Below are positions 1-8,500 of a DNA stretch of 50,546 nt, one piece after another. The first letter of the stretch is position 1. Each line of letters opens with the position of its first letter. Origin of the DNA: Candidatus Nomurabacteria bacterium (GTDB lineage: Bacteria > Patescibacteriota > Minisyncoccia > Phycocordibacterales > Phycocordibacteraceae); the NCBI GenBank assembly GCA_943353835.1, contig CALRBA010000006.1, forward strand, positions 1 to 50,546, read 5' to 3'. The translations under genes were made by a program, and so were the position numbers. The notes beneath the pieces are model-generated. The model saw nothing but the letters and a program-made list of their open reading frames with translations, was not told the DNA's origin and made no database searches.

Positions 1-1
1 C

Positions 2-355
2 GCGCGCGCGTCCGAATGTGTCTCTGCTACAGCAGGCAATGATGCTTTCTGGAAGTTCTCTAACGCACTCTTCGCGAATCAACCGGTTGATATTTCTCGT
101 TACGGAGAAATTGCATCTTCAGTAGGGATATCCGGCGATGCATTCGCTAATTGTTTTTCTAAAACCTCTTCAACAATTGAAGAACACATCACGGCAGACC
201 GTCAGAACGCACTGGACATAGGCGCGACAGGCACTCCTTATTCAATTATTCTCGTTAACGGCAAGACGCCTGTCGTGATGGACGGTGCTTATTCGTATGA
301 TGCTGTGAAGCAACTCGTGGATCAGGCTCTGTCGTCCAATAATTCCAATTTGTAG
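2..355 (+). CDS. DsbA-like thioredoxin-fold protein, C-terminal part
   Basis: The window opens inside this gene; 117 codons and a TAG stop are visible. The reading contains GATGTPYSIILVNG, the cis-proline loop and following strand typical of DsbA/thioredoxin_4 disulfide oxidoreductases. A helix follows that ends in a Ser/Asn-rich tail. The helical stretch before it (two Cys, at ECVSA and ANCFS) fits the insertion domain of DsbA-like proteins. The active-site CxxC would lie upstream and cannot be seen. The family acts outside the membrane in oxidative folding, often with a VKOR-type partner in Patescibacteria; partner and signal peptide are not visible here. The 3' end overlaps the convergent nuclease gene by 34 bp. 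Confidence 0.75.
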   Translation, partial: ARASECVSATAGNDAFWKFSNALFANQPVDISRYGEIASSVGISGDAFANCFSKTSSTIEEHITADRQNALDIGATGTPYSIILVNGKTPVVMDGAYSYDAVKQLVDQALSSNNSNL

Positions 356-1203
356 ATATCAAACGAGCTGTCGCCTTCAAACATATCGGACGGGTTCGGC
401 AGGTATTTTCGTTGTCTAGAAATTTCTTCGGTCGCGTCGTTGATGAGCCGATGAAAGACTTTAAAATCTTCTCTTCTCTCTTTAAAATCTATTACATACC
501 GTCGCATCTGCGACTTACCATCGGCATTCTTCGTCTTCTTGCACTCATAGACGATAAATCGCCGTACCGGCTTGCCGAATATTTCTCGGACCGTGTAGTA
601 ATTAAAAATCGCTTGGATAATGAAGAGAGACTTAGCCGACCCTCCCTTAGAAAACGATGCGACGAACTTATGGTCAACAATATCAACCGCGCCTTTGTCA
701 ACTTTTGATTCCACAACGAGGTCCGAGATCGCCTTAATGGGGAGAGGGAGCCCTTCTACTTCCACTACGCCCCGCACCTCCACGCCGAGCACCTTGTGTC
801 TCGGCGGTCGCGCAAGATAATATCCGACAGCTCGCAGATATTCTTGTTCCATATGTTTCCGCTTCTTCTTCTTCGCAGTACGCGTCTTCGCTGCACCAAA
901 ATTAATTTCAAAGTCTGCAATATTGCGTACATATTCCAGACCTTTTTGTGTCGCAATTTCTTTTGGGACACCACTGTAAAAATGCTCCAGTGCCTTGTGT
1001 CCAGCGCTACCAATGACGGCAGCTGGTGTGGTCGGTGTATCGTATATTTCCTCCACATAGCGCTTGTACCACGCGAGCGGATTACGTAAAAACGCCATCA
1101 AGCTTGAATGGCTCCAGTGTTTGATGGGAATCCGTCCGCGCTTCGCCGGTTTCTTTTTCACTTTCGACTTACCGATAGTCTTTGCCTTTTTCTTCAGCTT
1201 CAT
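322..1203 (-). CDS. PD-(D/E)XK (RecB/Cas4-type) nuclease domain protein
   Basis: Predicted 293-aa nuclease of the PDDEXK_1 (RecB C-terminal/Cas4-like) family. After a basic N-terminus (residues 1-28) come HWSHSSL at about 29, GSAGHKALEHF with H69, ISDLV with D161, VDHK with D177-x-K179, and the Q-containing helix IIQAIFNYY (Q197). This is the H...D...DxK...Q order of the fold. No helicase or Fe-S cysteine cluster is visible, so it is a stand-alone nuclease rather than AddB or canonical Cas4. I chose ATG 1203 because a perfect TATAAT ends 6 nt upstream; a longer reading would run into the upstream gene. It lies 58 bp downstream of the PaaX-like gene, with a 38-bp palindrome in the gap. A repair or foreign-DNA role is inferred, not shown. 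Confidence 0.72.
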   Translation of the reverse strand: MKLKKKAKTIGKSKVKKKPAKRGRIPIKHWSHSSLMAFLRNPLAWYKRYVEEIYDTPTTPAAVIGSAGHKALEHFYSGVPKEIATQKGLEYVRNIADFEINFGAAKTRTAKKKKRKHMEQEYLRAVGYYLARPPRHKVLGVEVRGVVEVEGLPLPIKAISDLVVESKVDKGAVDIVDHKFVASFSKGGSAKSLFIIQAIFNYYTVREIFGKPVRRFIVYECKKTKNADGKSQMRRYVIDFKERREDFKVFHRLINDATEEISRQRKYLPNPSDMFEGDSSFDIYKLELLDDRA

Positions 1204-1209
1204 AAAGTA

Positions 1210-1256
1210 ATTATAGACTATCCAAGCTTTGTCCCTATAGCGACAAAGCTTGGATA
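1210..1256 (-). promoter_or_regulatory. Nuclease promoter with 38-bp palindromic operator (copy 1)
   Basis: Perfect inverted repeat with arms at 1219-1233 and 1242-1256 around the 8-bp spacer CCTATAGC. On the minus strand a TATAAT (1210-1215) starts 3 bp beyond the palindrome and is followed by 6 nt and the ATG at 1203. With a 17-bp spacer the -35 would fall inside the palindrome (about 1233-1238). Position and perfect symmetry fit a repressor operator. Absence of a following T-run argues against a terminator for the upstream gene. Confidence 0.65.
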
Positions 1257-1261
1257 CCTCT

Positions 1262-1846
1262 CTAATCGGCTGGAAGCGCGAAATGTTCGCGCAGATGTTT
1301 GTCGCGCTCAAGACGTTCCACAATCATATAAAGCACGTCTGCACCGACGCGGAAATTTGCTTTGGCGAGCGCGATAAGATCTTCGCAATCATACGGATAA
1401 ATCCACACGCTGTCTTGAAGCCGCACGAATCCATATTCCTGCATAAAGCGACGAAGACTCGCCCGCATGTTCTTGCGTCGTTCTGGAATATCAAATATGA
1501 CAACGCGCCAGCGCCGGTCCCACTTTCTCTTTTTTGCAATGGCTACTTTTTCCGTCTCCATCTGGAGCTTACGTTGCCCTTTTTCAGTAATCCGCGCGTA
1601 GCGTTTACCATTCTCCTCAACAAACGTGATGCAGCCATTCGCCGCAAGTCGCCCTAATGCTGTTTTCGTCTGATAGTTAAACCGAGCGCCTTTTTTATAT
1701 CCTGGAAAATATTTAAGTAGTTGAACTGCGTTCGGTGCCGTCGCCGCGATGAGCACGACACCACCGACAACCACAGCTGCCAGTAGTGCTTGTTGAAATG
1801 CGCCCAATCGCCGTTCGCGTCTCGCTTCTCGTTCCATTATCCCCAT
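1262..1846 (-). CDS. PaaX/Cas2-like winged-helix regulator with N-terminal membrane segment
   Basis: 194 aa in three parts. A basic N-terminus leads into a strongly hydrophobic stretch (about residues 16-40, ALLAAVVVGGVVLIAAT). Next is a winged-helix-like segment (TKTALGRLAANGCITF, then GKRYARITEKGQRKL). Last is a ferredoxin-like domain beginning WRVVIFDIPERRKNMR, then GFVRLQDSVWIYPYD, the signature shared by PaaX C-terminal domains and Cas2. Such proteins are often labelled Cas2 in Patescibacteria, but there is no CRISPR array or cas1 here. I read it as a transcription regulator, possibly membrane-tethered. ATG 1846 is preferred: an extended -10 (TGATACGAT, 1853-1858) ends 6 nt before it. 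GTG 1852 is the alternative. Palindromes flank the gene on both sides. Confidence 0.7.
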   Translation of the reverse strand: MGIMEREARRERRLGAFQQALLAAVVVGGVVLIAATAPNAVQLLKYFPGYKKGARFNYQTKTALGRLAANGCITFVEENGKRYARITEKGQRKLQMETEKVAIAKKRKWDRRWRVVIFDIPERRKNMRASLRRFMQEYGFVRLQDSVWIYPYDCEDLIALAKANFRVGADVLYMIVERLERDKHLREHFALPAD

Positions 1847-1867
1847 CCGCACATCGTATCACCCTAC

Positions 1868-1905
1868 TATCAAAACTATGTCCCTATAGAGACAAACTGT
1901 GGATA
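1868..1905. promoter_or_regulatory. 38-bp palindromic operator (copy 2), between divergent genes
   Basis: Arms 1868-1882 and 1891-1905 (11 of 15 pairs match) around spacer CCTATAGA, with the same 15-8-15 geometry as the copy at 1219-1256 and the same trailing CCT. It covers the expected -35 position (about 1876-1881) of the PaaX-like gene, whose -10 is at 1853-1858, and ends 2 bp before the TTGACA of the rightward promoter. It is placed to control both genes. Confidence 0.65.
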
Positions 1906-1907
1906 CC

Positions 1908-1936
1908 TTGACATTTGTACTCATATAAGTTACACT
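1908..1936 (+). promoter_or_regulatory. Sigma70-type promoter TTGACA-N17-TACACT
   Basis: TTGACA at 1908-1913 and TACACT at 1931-1936 with an exact 17-bp spacer. Predicted transcription start is near 1943, about 70 nt before the start codon of the 66-aa gene. The -35 abuts the palindrome at 1868-1905. Confidence 0.7.
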
Positions 1937-2013
1937 CGATTTATCTTCAAAACAAACTTTTTGAGGATGCTCGCTATGAAGCTTTCCTAGCAGATCATTG
2001 GAAGGAGTACATT

Positions 2014-2214
2014 ATGGACAAGCAACGGCAAGGTGAAATCGCCCTCATATATCTCAAGAGCAAGATTCGGCGCGAAGGTGTCACGATTAAGCCGAACATG
2101 CAACGAGCAACTTCGGACGAAGCGAAAAAAATTGGCATCCCTGCCGAAGAAGCCGCCGAATTTGCGGAGATACTTATTCGCGAGATTGTCGAGGAAGCAT
2201 TCCCGAAGAAATAG
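2014..2214 (+). CDS. Small conserved-type protein of unknown function (66 aa)
   Basis: Encodes 66 aa, charged and helical, without cysteines or membrane segments. The N-terminal half is basic (GEIALIYLKSKIRREG); the C-terminal half is an acidic helix (EEAAEFAEILIREIVEEAF). I know no function. The start at ATG 2014 is chosen because AAGGAG lies 6 nt upstream and the TTGACA/TACACT promoter starts transcription near 1943, which excludes an earlier ATG at 1915. It is divergent from the PaaX-like regulator and shares the palindrome with it, so it is a candidate member or small partner of that regulon. A rho-independent terminator follows at 2325-2355. Confidence 0.6.
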   Translation: MDKQRQGEIALIYLKSKIRREGVTIKPNMQRATSDEAKKIGIPAEEAAEFAEILIREIVEEAFPKK

Positions 2215-2500
2215 TTCTTTCACCTACCGATTCTGGTGGAGCCTGGCTCCCTAAACGGGTAATTGCTCCTCCCTCCTCTCGAGGCATTGGGCAGAACAAG
2301 AACCGTTCCCTCATCGGTATACGTCGACAGACTAACACTCTGTCGGCGTTTTTTTAATACGATTTCAGGTGGCGGGCTTTGGAGTGGGCGACATTGTTTT
2401 GTTATGAGCGACCGGAAAAATAAGGAGTGGAACGACTATATTTTTGGAAGTACTCTTGTGGTGCGAAGCGAATTAGAAAACAAGAAGTTCACTGACAAGA
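2215..2500. other. 286-bp region between the 66-aa gene and rpoD
   Basis: Holds the 3' untranslated region of the 66-aa gene (about 110 nt with several short G/C-rich inverted stretches), one clear plus-strand terminator at 2325-2355, and about 145 bp with no supportable feature. I could not assign a tRNA, SRP RNA or tmRNA fold to 2215-2324, though a small RNA ending at the terminator is possible. Confidence 0.4.
2325..2355 (+). terminator. Rho-independent terminator
   Basis: Stem CGACAGA (2325-2331) / TCTGTCG (2339-2345) with a 7-nt loop, followed by GCG and seven T (2349-2355). It ends the rightward transcript of the 66-aa gene. Confidence 0.75.
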
Positions 2501-3745
2501 CTAATAACTCTTGAGATGCCTAGCCTTGTCATGTGTGCGGATTTTCTCCAGTGCTTTGGCTTCAATTTGGCGAATGCGTTCGCGAGTGACGCCGAACTCG
2601 CGTCCTACCTCTTCAAGCGTGTGATAGATGCCGTCCATAAGGCCGTGGCGCATCTCCAGAATCTTGCGCTCTTTCGGCGAGAGGTCGGCGAGAATCGCGC
2701 GCACCTGCTCCTGAAGAATGCGTTCGGATGATTCCTGCACCGGCGACGGAATTTTGTCGTCCGGTATAAAGTCGCCTAGAGTAGACTTCTCATCGTCATC
2801 CGAGCCGATCGGATTCTCTAGCGAGAGCGTGTCCTGATTAATCTTTTCTATTTGATAAATCTTTTCCGGCTCTACGCCCATCTCAACTGCTATCTCCTCC
2901 GCTTGCGGATCGCGACCGAGCACTTGGGACAAGCGTCGAGAAATTTGTTTATATTTAGCAATAGTCTCTACCATGTGGACAGGGATGCGGATAGTACGCG
3001 ACTGGTCGGCGAGAGCGCGCGTAATCGCCTGACGAATCCACCACGTCGCATATGTGGAGAATTTGTATCCCTTCTTCCAATCAAACTTGTCTACGGCGCG
3101 GAATAGCCCGAGATTCCCTTCTTGAATTAAATCTAGGAGCGTGAGGTCGGGACTTCTACCGACATATTTCTTGGCTATTGAGACAACGAGGCGCAGGTTG
3201 CTCCTCGCGAGGATATTTCGCGCTTCGGCATCACTCTTCTCTATACGCTGAGCGAGTCCGCGCTCTTCGGCGGCGGTCAGGAGCGGGTATTGGCCAATCT
3301 CTCGGAGATAAATCTGAATGGAATCGTAGCCGGTGGAGTGGCGGTTCTTAATATTTCGCGTTGCAAGGTATTCGTCAGCGGCATCTTCCAACATTCCACC
3401 CTCCAGAACGTCAACGCCGGCAATAGAGAATCGTTCGTAGAGTGACTCAAGGAAACTGATGTCCCCCTCAATGTGTGGAAATGATTTCAGGATTTCGCTA
3501 TAGGTGACATATCCGCGCTCCTTACCCTTCTCAATAAGCGCCTCTGCGGATATGGTTTTTTGCGAATTCGCTTTTGTCTTCGCGCTACGAGAGGCAGAAC
3601 GTACTACTTGTTTCTTTGTACCATGCCTACCAGCAGGCAGGCGCTTCGGCTTCGCGGATTTCTTTGTGTGCGCGTGTTTAACAACTCGCTTATTCGCGAT
3701 TCTTTTCGTGCTTTTTTTCTTTTTTTTAATAATTTTTTTTGCCAT
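2501..3745 (-). CDS. rpoD: RNA polymerase primary sigma factor (sigma70, RpoD)
   Basis: 414-aa group 1 sigma factor. A Lys-rich tail (about residues 1-65) precedes a region 1.1-like segment. Then come region 1.2 ([16 protein letters not shown]), region 2 ([36 protein letters not shown]), region 3 and region 4 ([22 protein letters not shown]). It directs RNA polymerase to housekeeping promoters. Start at ATG 3745 gives MAKKI; an ATG 21 nt upstream is possible but less likely. It follows dnaG on the same strand, as in the classical dnaG-rpoD pair, with 69 nt between. A mini-palindrome at 3625-3642 encodes the LPAGR stretch in the basic tail. Confidence 0.95.
   Translation of the reverse strand: MAKKIIKKKKKSTKRIANKRVVKHAHTKKSAKPKRLPAGRHGTKKQVVRSASRSAKTKANSQKTISAEALIEKGKERGYVTYSEILKSFPHIEGDISFLESLYERFSIAGVDVLEGGMLEDAADEYLATRNIKNRHSTGYDSIQIYLREIGQYPLLTAAEERGLAQRIEKSDAEARNILARSNLRLVVSIAKKYVGRSPDLTLLDLIQEGNLGLFRAVDKFDWKKGYKFSTYATWWIRQAITRALADQSRTIRIPVHMVETIAKYKQISRRLSQVLGRDPQAEEIAVEMGVEPEKIYQIEKINQDTLSLENPIGSDDDEKSTLGDFIPDDKIPSPVQESSERILQEQVRAILADLSPKERKILEMRHGLMDGIYHTLEEVGREFGVTRERIRQIEAKALEKIRTHDKARHLKSY
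3625..3642. repeat. In-frame mini-palindrome in rpoD
   Basis: GCCTAC (3625-3630) and GCAGGC (3637-3642) flank CAGCAG. It encodes RLPAGRHG within the non-conserved basic tail of sigma. The same coding flavour (RLPTGQAG) occurs in khpA at 13411-13429. Confidence 0.55.
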
Positions 3746-3814
3746 GTAGAAAATAAATGAATTCACTCAGTAGGCGAATCAGCAGATTCGTGGCTCGGCC
3801 ATAAATTTGCTAAA

Positions 3815-5539
3815 TTATCCGCCAAACGCAGATAAACGTGCGGAGAGTTTCGCGCACGCTGTTTGTGCAGTATGAACCGCAACCGTGTCTCCACCTGCTT
3901 CAGCTCTGCGTAACGTCATCACTGCTTCCTGATACGCCTCGCGGATAACCGCTTCTTCAAAGGCGCGTAGAAGCTCGTCTGCCGCATCTTCAGTAGGGTC
4001 CTCTCCGAACGTCTGTTCTGCCTTGAACAACGCCGACTCCGACGGAACATCTGAAGGCGACATGTCGGCCTCAGTAATTCTAGAATACTCTGATTCTGTG
4101 CGCTTCGCAAGAAGAGTATTCGGATAGGCGTGAACAACTGCGAGTAGCTGTTCACTGCGAATATCTCGCGCGGAACGCGCCGGCGGAGTAATATCTCTCC
4201 GCACGTTATTAGAACTCACGATGCTTTCAGAATGTTTCGGCTCGCCTCGCTGGAGCTCCGGCGAAGCGGGTAACCGCTTGAGCGATTCTCGCACAGCCTC
4301 GCCCGAGAGCGCGAGCGCGCGGGCAGTAGACTGTATAAAGTGTTCACGCTCCATGGGGCTCGGCATCGCCGAGATAAGAGGGAGAACAATCGCCTCAACC
4401 GAGCGCATTAGTTGGTGCGAGTCGCGCTCGCGCTCGGCTAGCTCGGCGAGAAAGAACTCTACTATCGGCTTGGCATTGGTCACACGTTTAGCAAAATCCT
4501 TAGAGTCTTCACTAATGAGGTCGGCTGGGTCCTTCCCCGCCGGTAGCCGAGCGGCCTTCACCCTGAGTCCATGTCTAATAGCTAATTCTGCTGATCTCGC
4601 AGTCGCTACAAGTCCTGCCGGATCGGCATCTAGAACTAGCATTAGATTGTCGCTGTAACGCTTCATGAGAGCGAGATGCTTTTCTGAAAGTGCCGTGCCA
4701 GAGAGCGCTACTGCATTCTCAAATCCTGCCTGATGTGCATGAATGACATCTATCTGACCCTCAACAAGCATCGTGAACTTACGCACCCGTATCGCGTCTT
4801 TTGCTACATCTATGCCGAATAAAATTTCAGACTTATGATAAAGCTCTGTTTCTGGACTGTTCAGATATTTGGCCAAGTCATCTGCCGCGAGTGCTCTGCC
4901 GGTAAAGGCGACAACGCGCCCAGCCGAGTCGCGTATCGGGAACATCAGCCTGTTACGGAATCGGTCATAATACGTGCCTTGCTTACCGTCTGCTTCTTTT
5001 ATCAACCCTGCAGAAAGTAATTCTGCAATCGTAAACCCTTCAGCAGTAAGAGCCTCAAGAAGTGTGCGCCACGCCTCGGGCGCATAGCCGAGACGCCATG
5101 CAGAAATTGTTTTATCAGAAAGACCACGTTTCTTCGCATACGCTTCAGCAGAACTTCCTGCAAGCTTCGCCACATACCACTCACTCGCGCGGCTCAAGAG
5201 CGCGCGCAATCTATCTTTCTTAGACGAATCTTCGCGACTCGCTCCGCTACCAACATATTCAATCGTGACGCCAGCCTTCTCTGCGAGTATCTTCAGCGCA
5301 CCTTTGAAATCCACTCCTTCAATTTTTTCAATAAAAGAAAACCCGTCACCGCCAAGACCGCAACCGAAACAGTGCCAGCTCCCGCGTTCAAGCGACACAT
5401 GGAAGGAAGGTGTCTTCTCTTTATGAAAAGGACAAAGCCCGACAAGCGACTTGCCTGCCCGCTTCAGCTTCACATACTGCGCAACAATATCCTGTATGCT
5501 CAACCGCTCCTTAATCTCCGCCACCGTATCCTTCGCCAT
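3815..5539 (-). CDS. dnaG: DNA primase DnaG
   Basis: 574-aa primase that makes RNA primers at the fork. The N-terminal CHC2 zinc finger has C36, H39, C57 and C60 (CPFHKEKTPSFH ... WHCFGCG). A primase core follows, and a TOPRIM domain around residues 250-335 contains LVEGQIDVI and LVLDADPAG, the acidic metal-binding residues. The C-terminal helicase-binding part is short and divergent, with a variable linker around residues 430-480. ATG 5539 is preceded by AGGAGT and by a -10-like TAGGAT 7 nt upstream. It lies 32 bp downstream of rpoC and upstream of rpoD, in one minus-strand run. Confidence 0.95.
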   Translation of the reverse strand: MAKDTVAEIKERLSIQDIVAQYVKLKRAGKSLVGLCPFHKEKTPSFHVSLERGSWHCFGCGLGGDGFSFIEKIEGVDFKGALKILAEKAGVTIEYVGSGASREDSSKKDRLRALLSRASEWYVAKLAGSSAEAYAKKRGLSDKTISAWRLGYAPEAWRTLLEALTAEGFTIAELLSAGLIKEADGKQGTYYDRFRNRLMFPIRDSAGRVVAFTGRALAADDLAKYLNSPETELYHKSEILFGIDVAKDAIRVRKFTMLVEGQIDVIHAHQAGFENAVALSGTALSEKHLALMKRYSDNLMLVLDADPAGLVATARSAELAIRHGLRVKAARLPAGKDPADLISEDSKDFAKRVTNAKPIVEFFLAELAERERDSHQLMRSVEAIVLPLISAMPSPMEREHFIQSTARALALSGEAVRESLKRLPASPELQRGEPKHSESIVSSNNVRRDITPPARSARDIRSEQLLAVVHAYPNTLLAKRTESEYSRITEADMSPSDVPSESALFKAEQTFGEDPTEDAADELLRAFEEAVIREAYQEAVMTLRRAEAGGDTVAVHTAQTACAKLSARLSAFGG

Positions 5540-5571
5540 TACTCCTATCCTACCGCGTTTCGCGCGGAACC

Positions 5572-8500
5572 CTAGAGCGCCCTTGGAGCGCGTGGAGCAA
5601 AACTCGTAGTGCGCGACGGGAGAGAAGAAGCGAGACGTGAGGCTTGAAGCTTCTTGACGTGCTCGTACTTCTTACTACCCTTGAAGCCAGTACCTGAAGG
5701 AATCAGGCGACCTAGGATAACGTTCTCTTTTAAGCCACGCAGACGGTCCACCGAGCCACGCAGAGCGGCGTTGATAAGAATCTTGGTCGTCTGTTCAAAG
5801 GACGCTGCCGAGAGGAACGAGCGACGCGAGAGCGCGCTTTCCTTGATGCCGAGCACTATATCCTTAGACTGTGGCACGAGCTTACCAGCGTCCTCCATCT
5901 CTTTCACCGACTTCACAATCTCCCAATCTTCTACCACGTCGCCGACAGAGTAATCAGTGTCTCCAGCGTCCGTAATCTTCACTCGCGAGAACATCTGCTT
6001 CACTATAACTTCCAGATGCTTGCGCGACACCGGCGCGCCCTGCATCTCATAGATCTTGGACGCCTCGGTGATGATGTATTCCTGCACCATCGCGCGACCG
6101 GCATACTCAAACAGATCGTCTAGGTCCGCAGAGCCATCGGTGAGAATCTGTCCCTTTACGACGATATCGCCTTCTTTCACCAATGGAACGCGCGGATACG
6201 GCGCGAGATATTCGTAGGCTGAACCATCCTTCTTTCCTTGTCCAGCTGACGGAACGACAACAATAACCTTTTCGCGTCCCTCTTCTTTAATCTCTGAAAT
6301 GATGCCATCGCACTTGCTGATGACCGCAGGATTCTTCGGCGAACGCTTCTCAAACACTTCTTCAACACGCGGGAGACCGCTCGTGATGTCGCCACCGATA
6401 GACGCGACACCTCCCGCATGGAAGGTGCGCATCGTGAGCTGAGTGCCCGGCTCGCCTATGGCCTGTGCCGCAACGGTGCCGACCGCTTCGCCGAGGTCAA
6501 TAATCTCCTGACTCGTGAGATCCATTCCATAACATATCTGGCATATGCCGTATCGTGTCTCGCATGACATCGGTGAACGCGAAACAATCGTAGTGACAGA
6601 AGAGTCGTTTAGAACTTCGGCATCAAGAGCAGAGAGGTAATGCCCTTTTTTGAAGATGACGGTATCGTCAGAGTCCTTGGCATCCTCCGCGAGCACGCGT
6701 CCGCGAAGAGCCTCCGCATAATTAATTTGAATGCCGGACGCGCTCACGCGATTAATTTTCACTCCGCGCTTCGTACTGCAGTCTTTTTCAGTCACAATAG
6801 AGTCCTGTGCGACGTCAAAAAGACGACGAGTGAGGTACCCCGCTTTCGCCGTGCCGAGCGCGGTGTCTGTCAAGCCCTTTCTCGCGCCGTGCGTACTCAT
6901 AAAGTACTCAATCGGATTCAATCCCTCAATCATTGAGGAAATAATAGGCACTTCAATCGTTACGCCGGCAGTGTTCTGGATAAGACCTTTCATACCAGCC
7001 ATTTGGGTCAAGTTGCCTAGTGTTCCGCGGGCGCCGGACTTCACCATATCAGCGACAGAGCCCATTGGGTCTATTTCTTTCGCGATCTGCTCTTCTACCG
7101 ACTGCTTGGTGCCCTGCCAGATTTCAATAGCCATACGACGCTTCTCTTCCTCCGATAGAAGTCCGTTCTGATAATCCTTCTCTATGGCGGTAACCTTCAC
7201 GACGGCTTCATCTATTATGCGCGACTTCTCCTTCGGAACGGATAAATCATTAATCGCCCAAGAGATTCCGGAGCGAGTCGCGTAGTCAAAGCCGAAACGC
7301 TTAACTTTATTCACAATCTCCGGCACAGCGTCCAGTCCATAACGAGTTATACAATCTGTAACAATCCGTGCAAGCACTTTCTTAGTAATAGTCTCATTAA
7401 TAAACGGGTAATCGGCAGGTAGAACGGTATTGAAGAGGAGTCTGCCGACGGTCGTTTCAAACGGGTGATTCTCAAATGCTGCATACTTTTTCTTTTCTTC
7501 AACCGGCAGAACCTTGATTTTCGCACGCAGGTCAATCGCGTCGTATTCGGATGCGAGAATAGCTGCGTTTGGCGAGGCGAAGTGTTCGCCTTCTCCCTTC
7601 ACCTTCTCCACTGCCTTCGTGAGCCAGTAGACGCCGAGGATAATGTCAAGCGGCTTACCAGTGAGCACGATCATATCGCCGGAACCCGGCTTCAAGATGT
7701 TCTTGTTTGCGCTCATTATGTTCGCCGCTTCCCACTGTGCCTCTTCCGAGAGAGGAACGTGCACTGCCATCTGGTCGCCGTCAAAGTCAGCGTTGAACGC
7801 GTTACATACGAGCGGATGCAATTGAATGGCATCGCCCTCGATAAGTCTCGGACGAAATGCCTGAATACCCTGACGATGGAGCGTCGGAGCACGGTTGAGA
7901 AGCACGTATTTACCGGCGATTGCCTCTTCAAGAATCTCCCACACCTCTGCAACGCCGTCCTCAATGAGACGCCCTGCACCGCGGATGTTGAAGGCGAGCT
8001 CACGTTCAAGAAGCCCCGCTATAACAAACGGGCGGAAGAGCTCAAGCGCCATATGCTTCGGGAGACCGCATTCGTCAAGTTCCAAGTCCGGACCGACGAC
8101 GATGACGGAGCGTCCTGAATAATCAACGCGCTTGCCGAGCAGGTTCTGACGGAAGTATCCTTGCTTCCCTTTCAGATAATCGGCTAGAGATTTAAGTGGG
8201 CGACGCTGTGCGAGCGTCATAGCGCCTGCCGAGGCACCGCTCTTGCGGATTGAATTGTCCAGGAGCGCATCAACAGCTTCCTGTAGAATGCGCTTCTCGT
8301 TACGGAGGATAACCTCCGGTGCATGAATATCAATAAGCTTTTTCAAACGGTTATTACGATTGATAACGCGACGATAGAGATCGTTCACGTCGCTCGTAGC
8401 ATGGCGACCGCCTTCAAGCGCGACCATCGGGCGAAGCGCCGGCGGAATGACTGGGATGCGCGTGAGAAATAGCCATTCGGGACGCACACCTGAGGCGATG

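Noticed and set aside
1262-1852. CRISPR-Cas locus suggested by the Cas2-like fold and Cas4-like nuclease
   Set aside because: No direct-repeat array with spacers and no cas1 or effector gene is present; the PaaX-type regulator reading fits better.
2404-2514. Plus-strand 36-codon reading frame next to rpoD
   Set aside because: No convincing SD or promoter, lies after a terminator and overlaps the rpoD 3' end; too short to support.
3773-3788. Hairpin CGAATC/GATTCG between dnaG and rpoD as a terminator
   Set aside because: Only 6 bp, no T-run on either strand; insufficient.
7465-8118. Plus-strand 217-codon frame inside rpoC
   Set aside because: Antisense shadow of a highly conserved region of rpoC; no promoter or SD.
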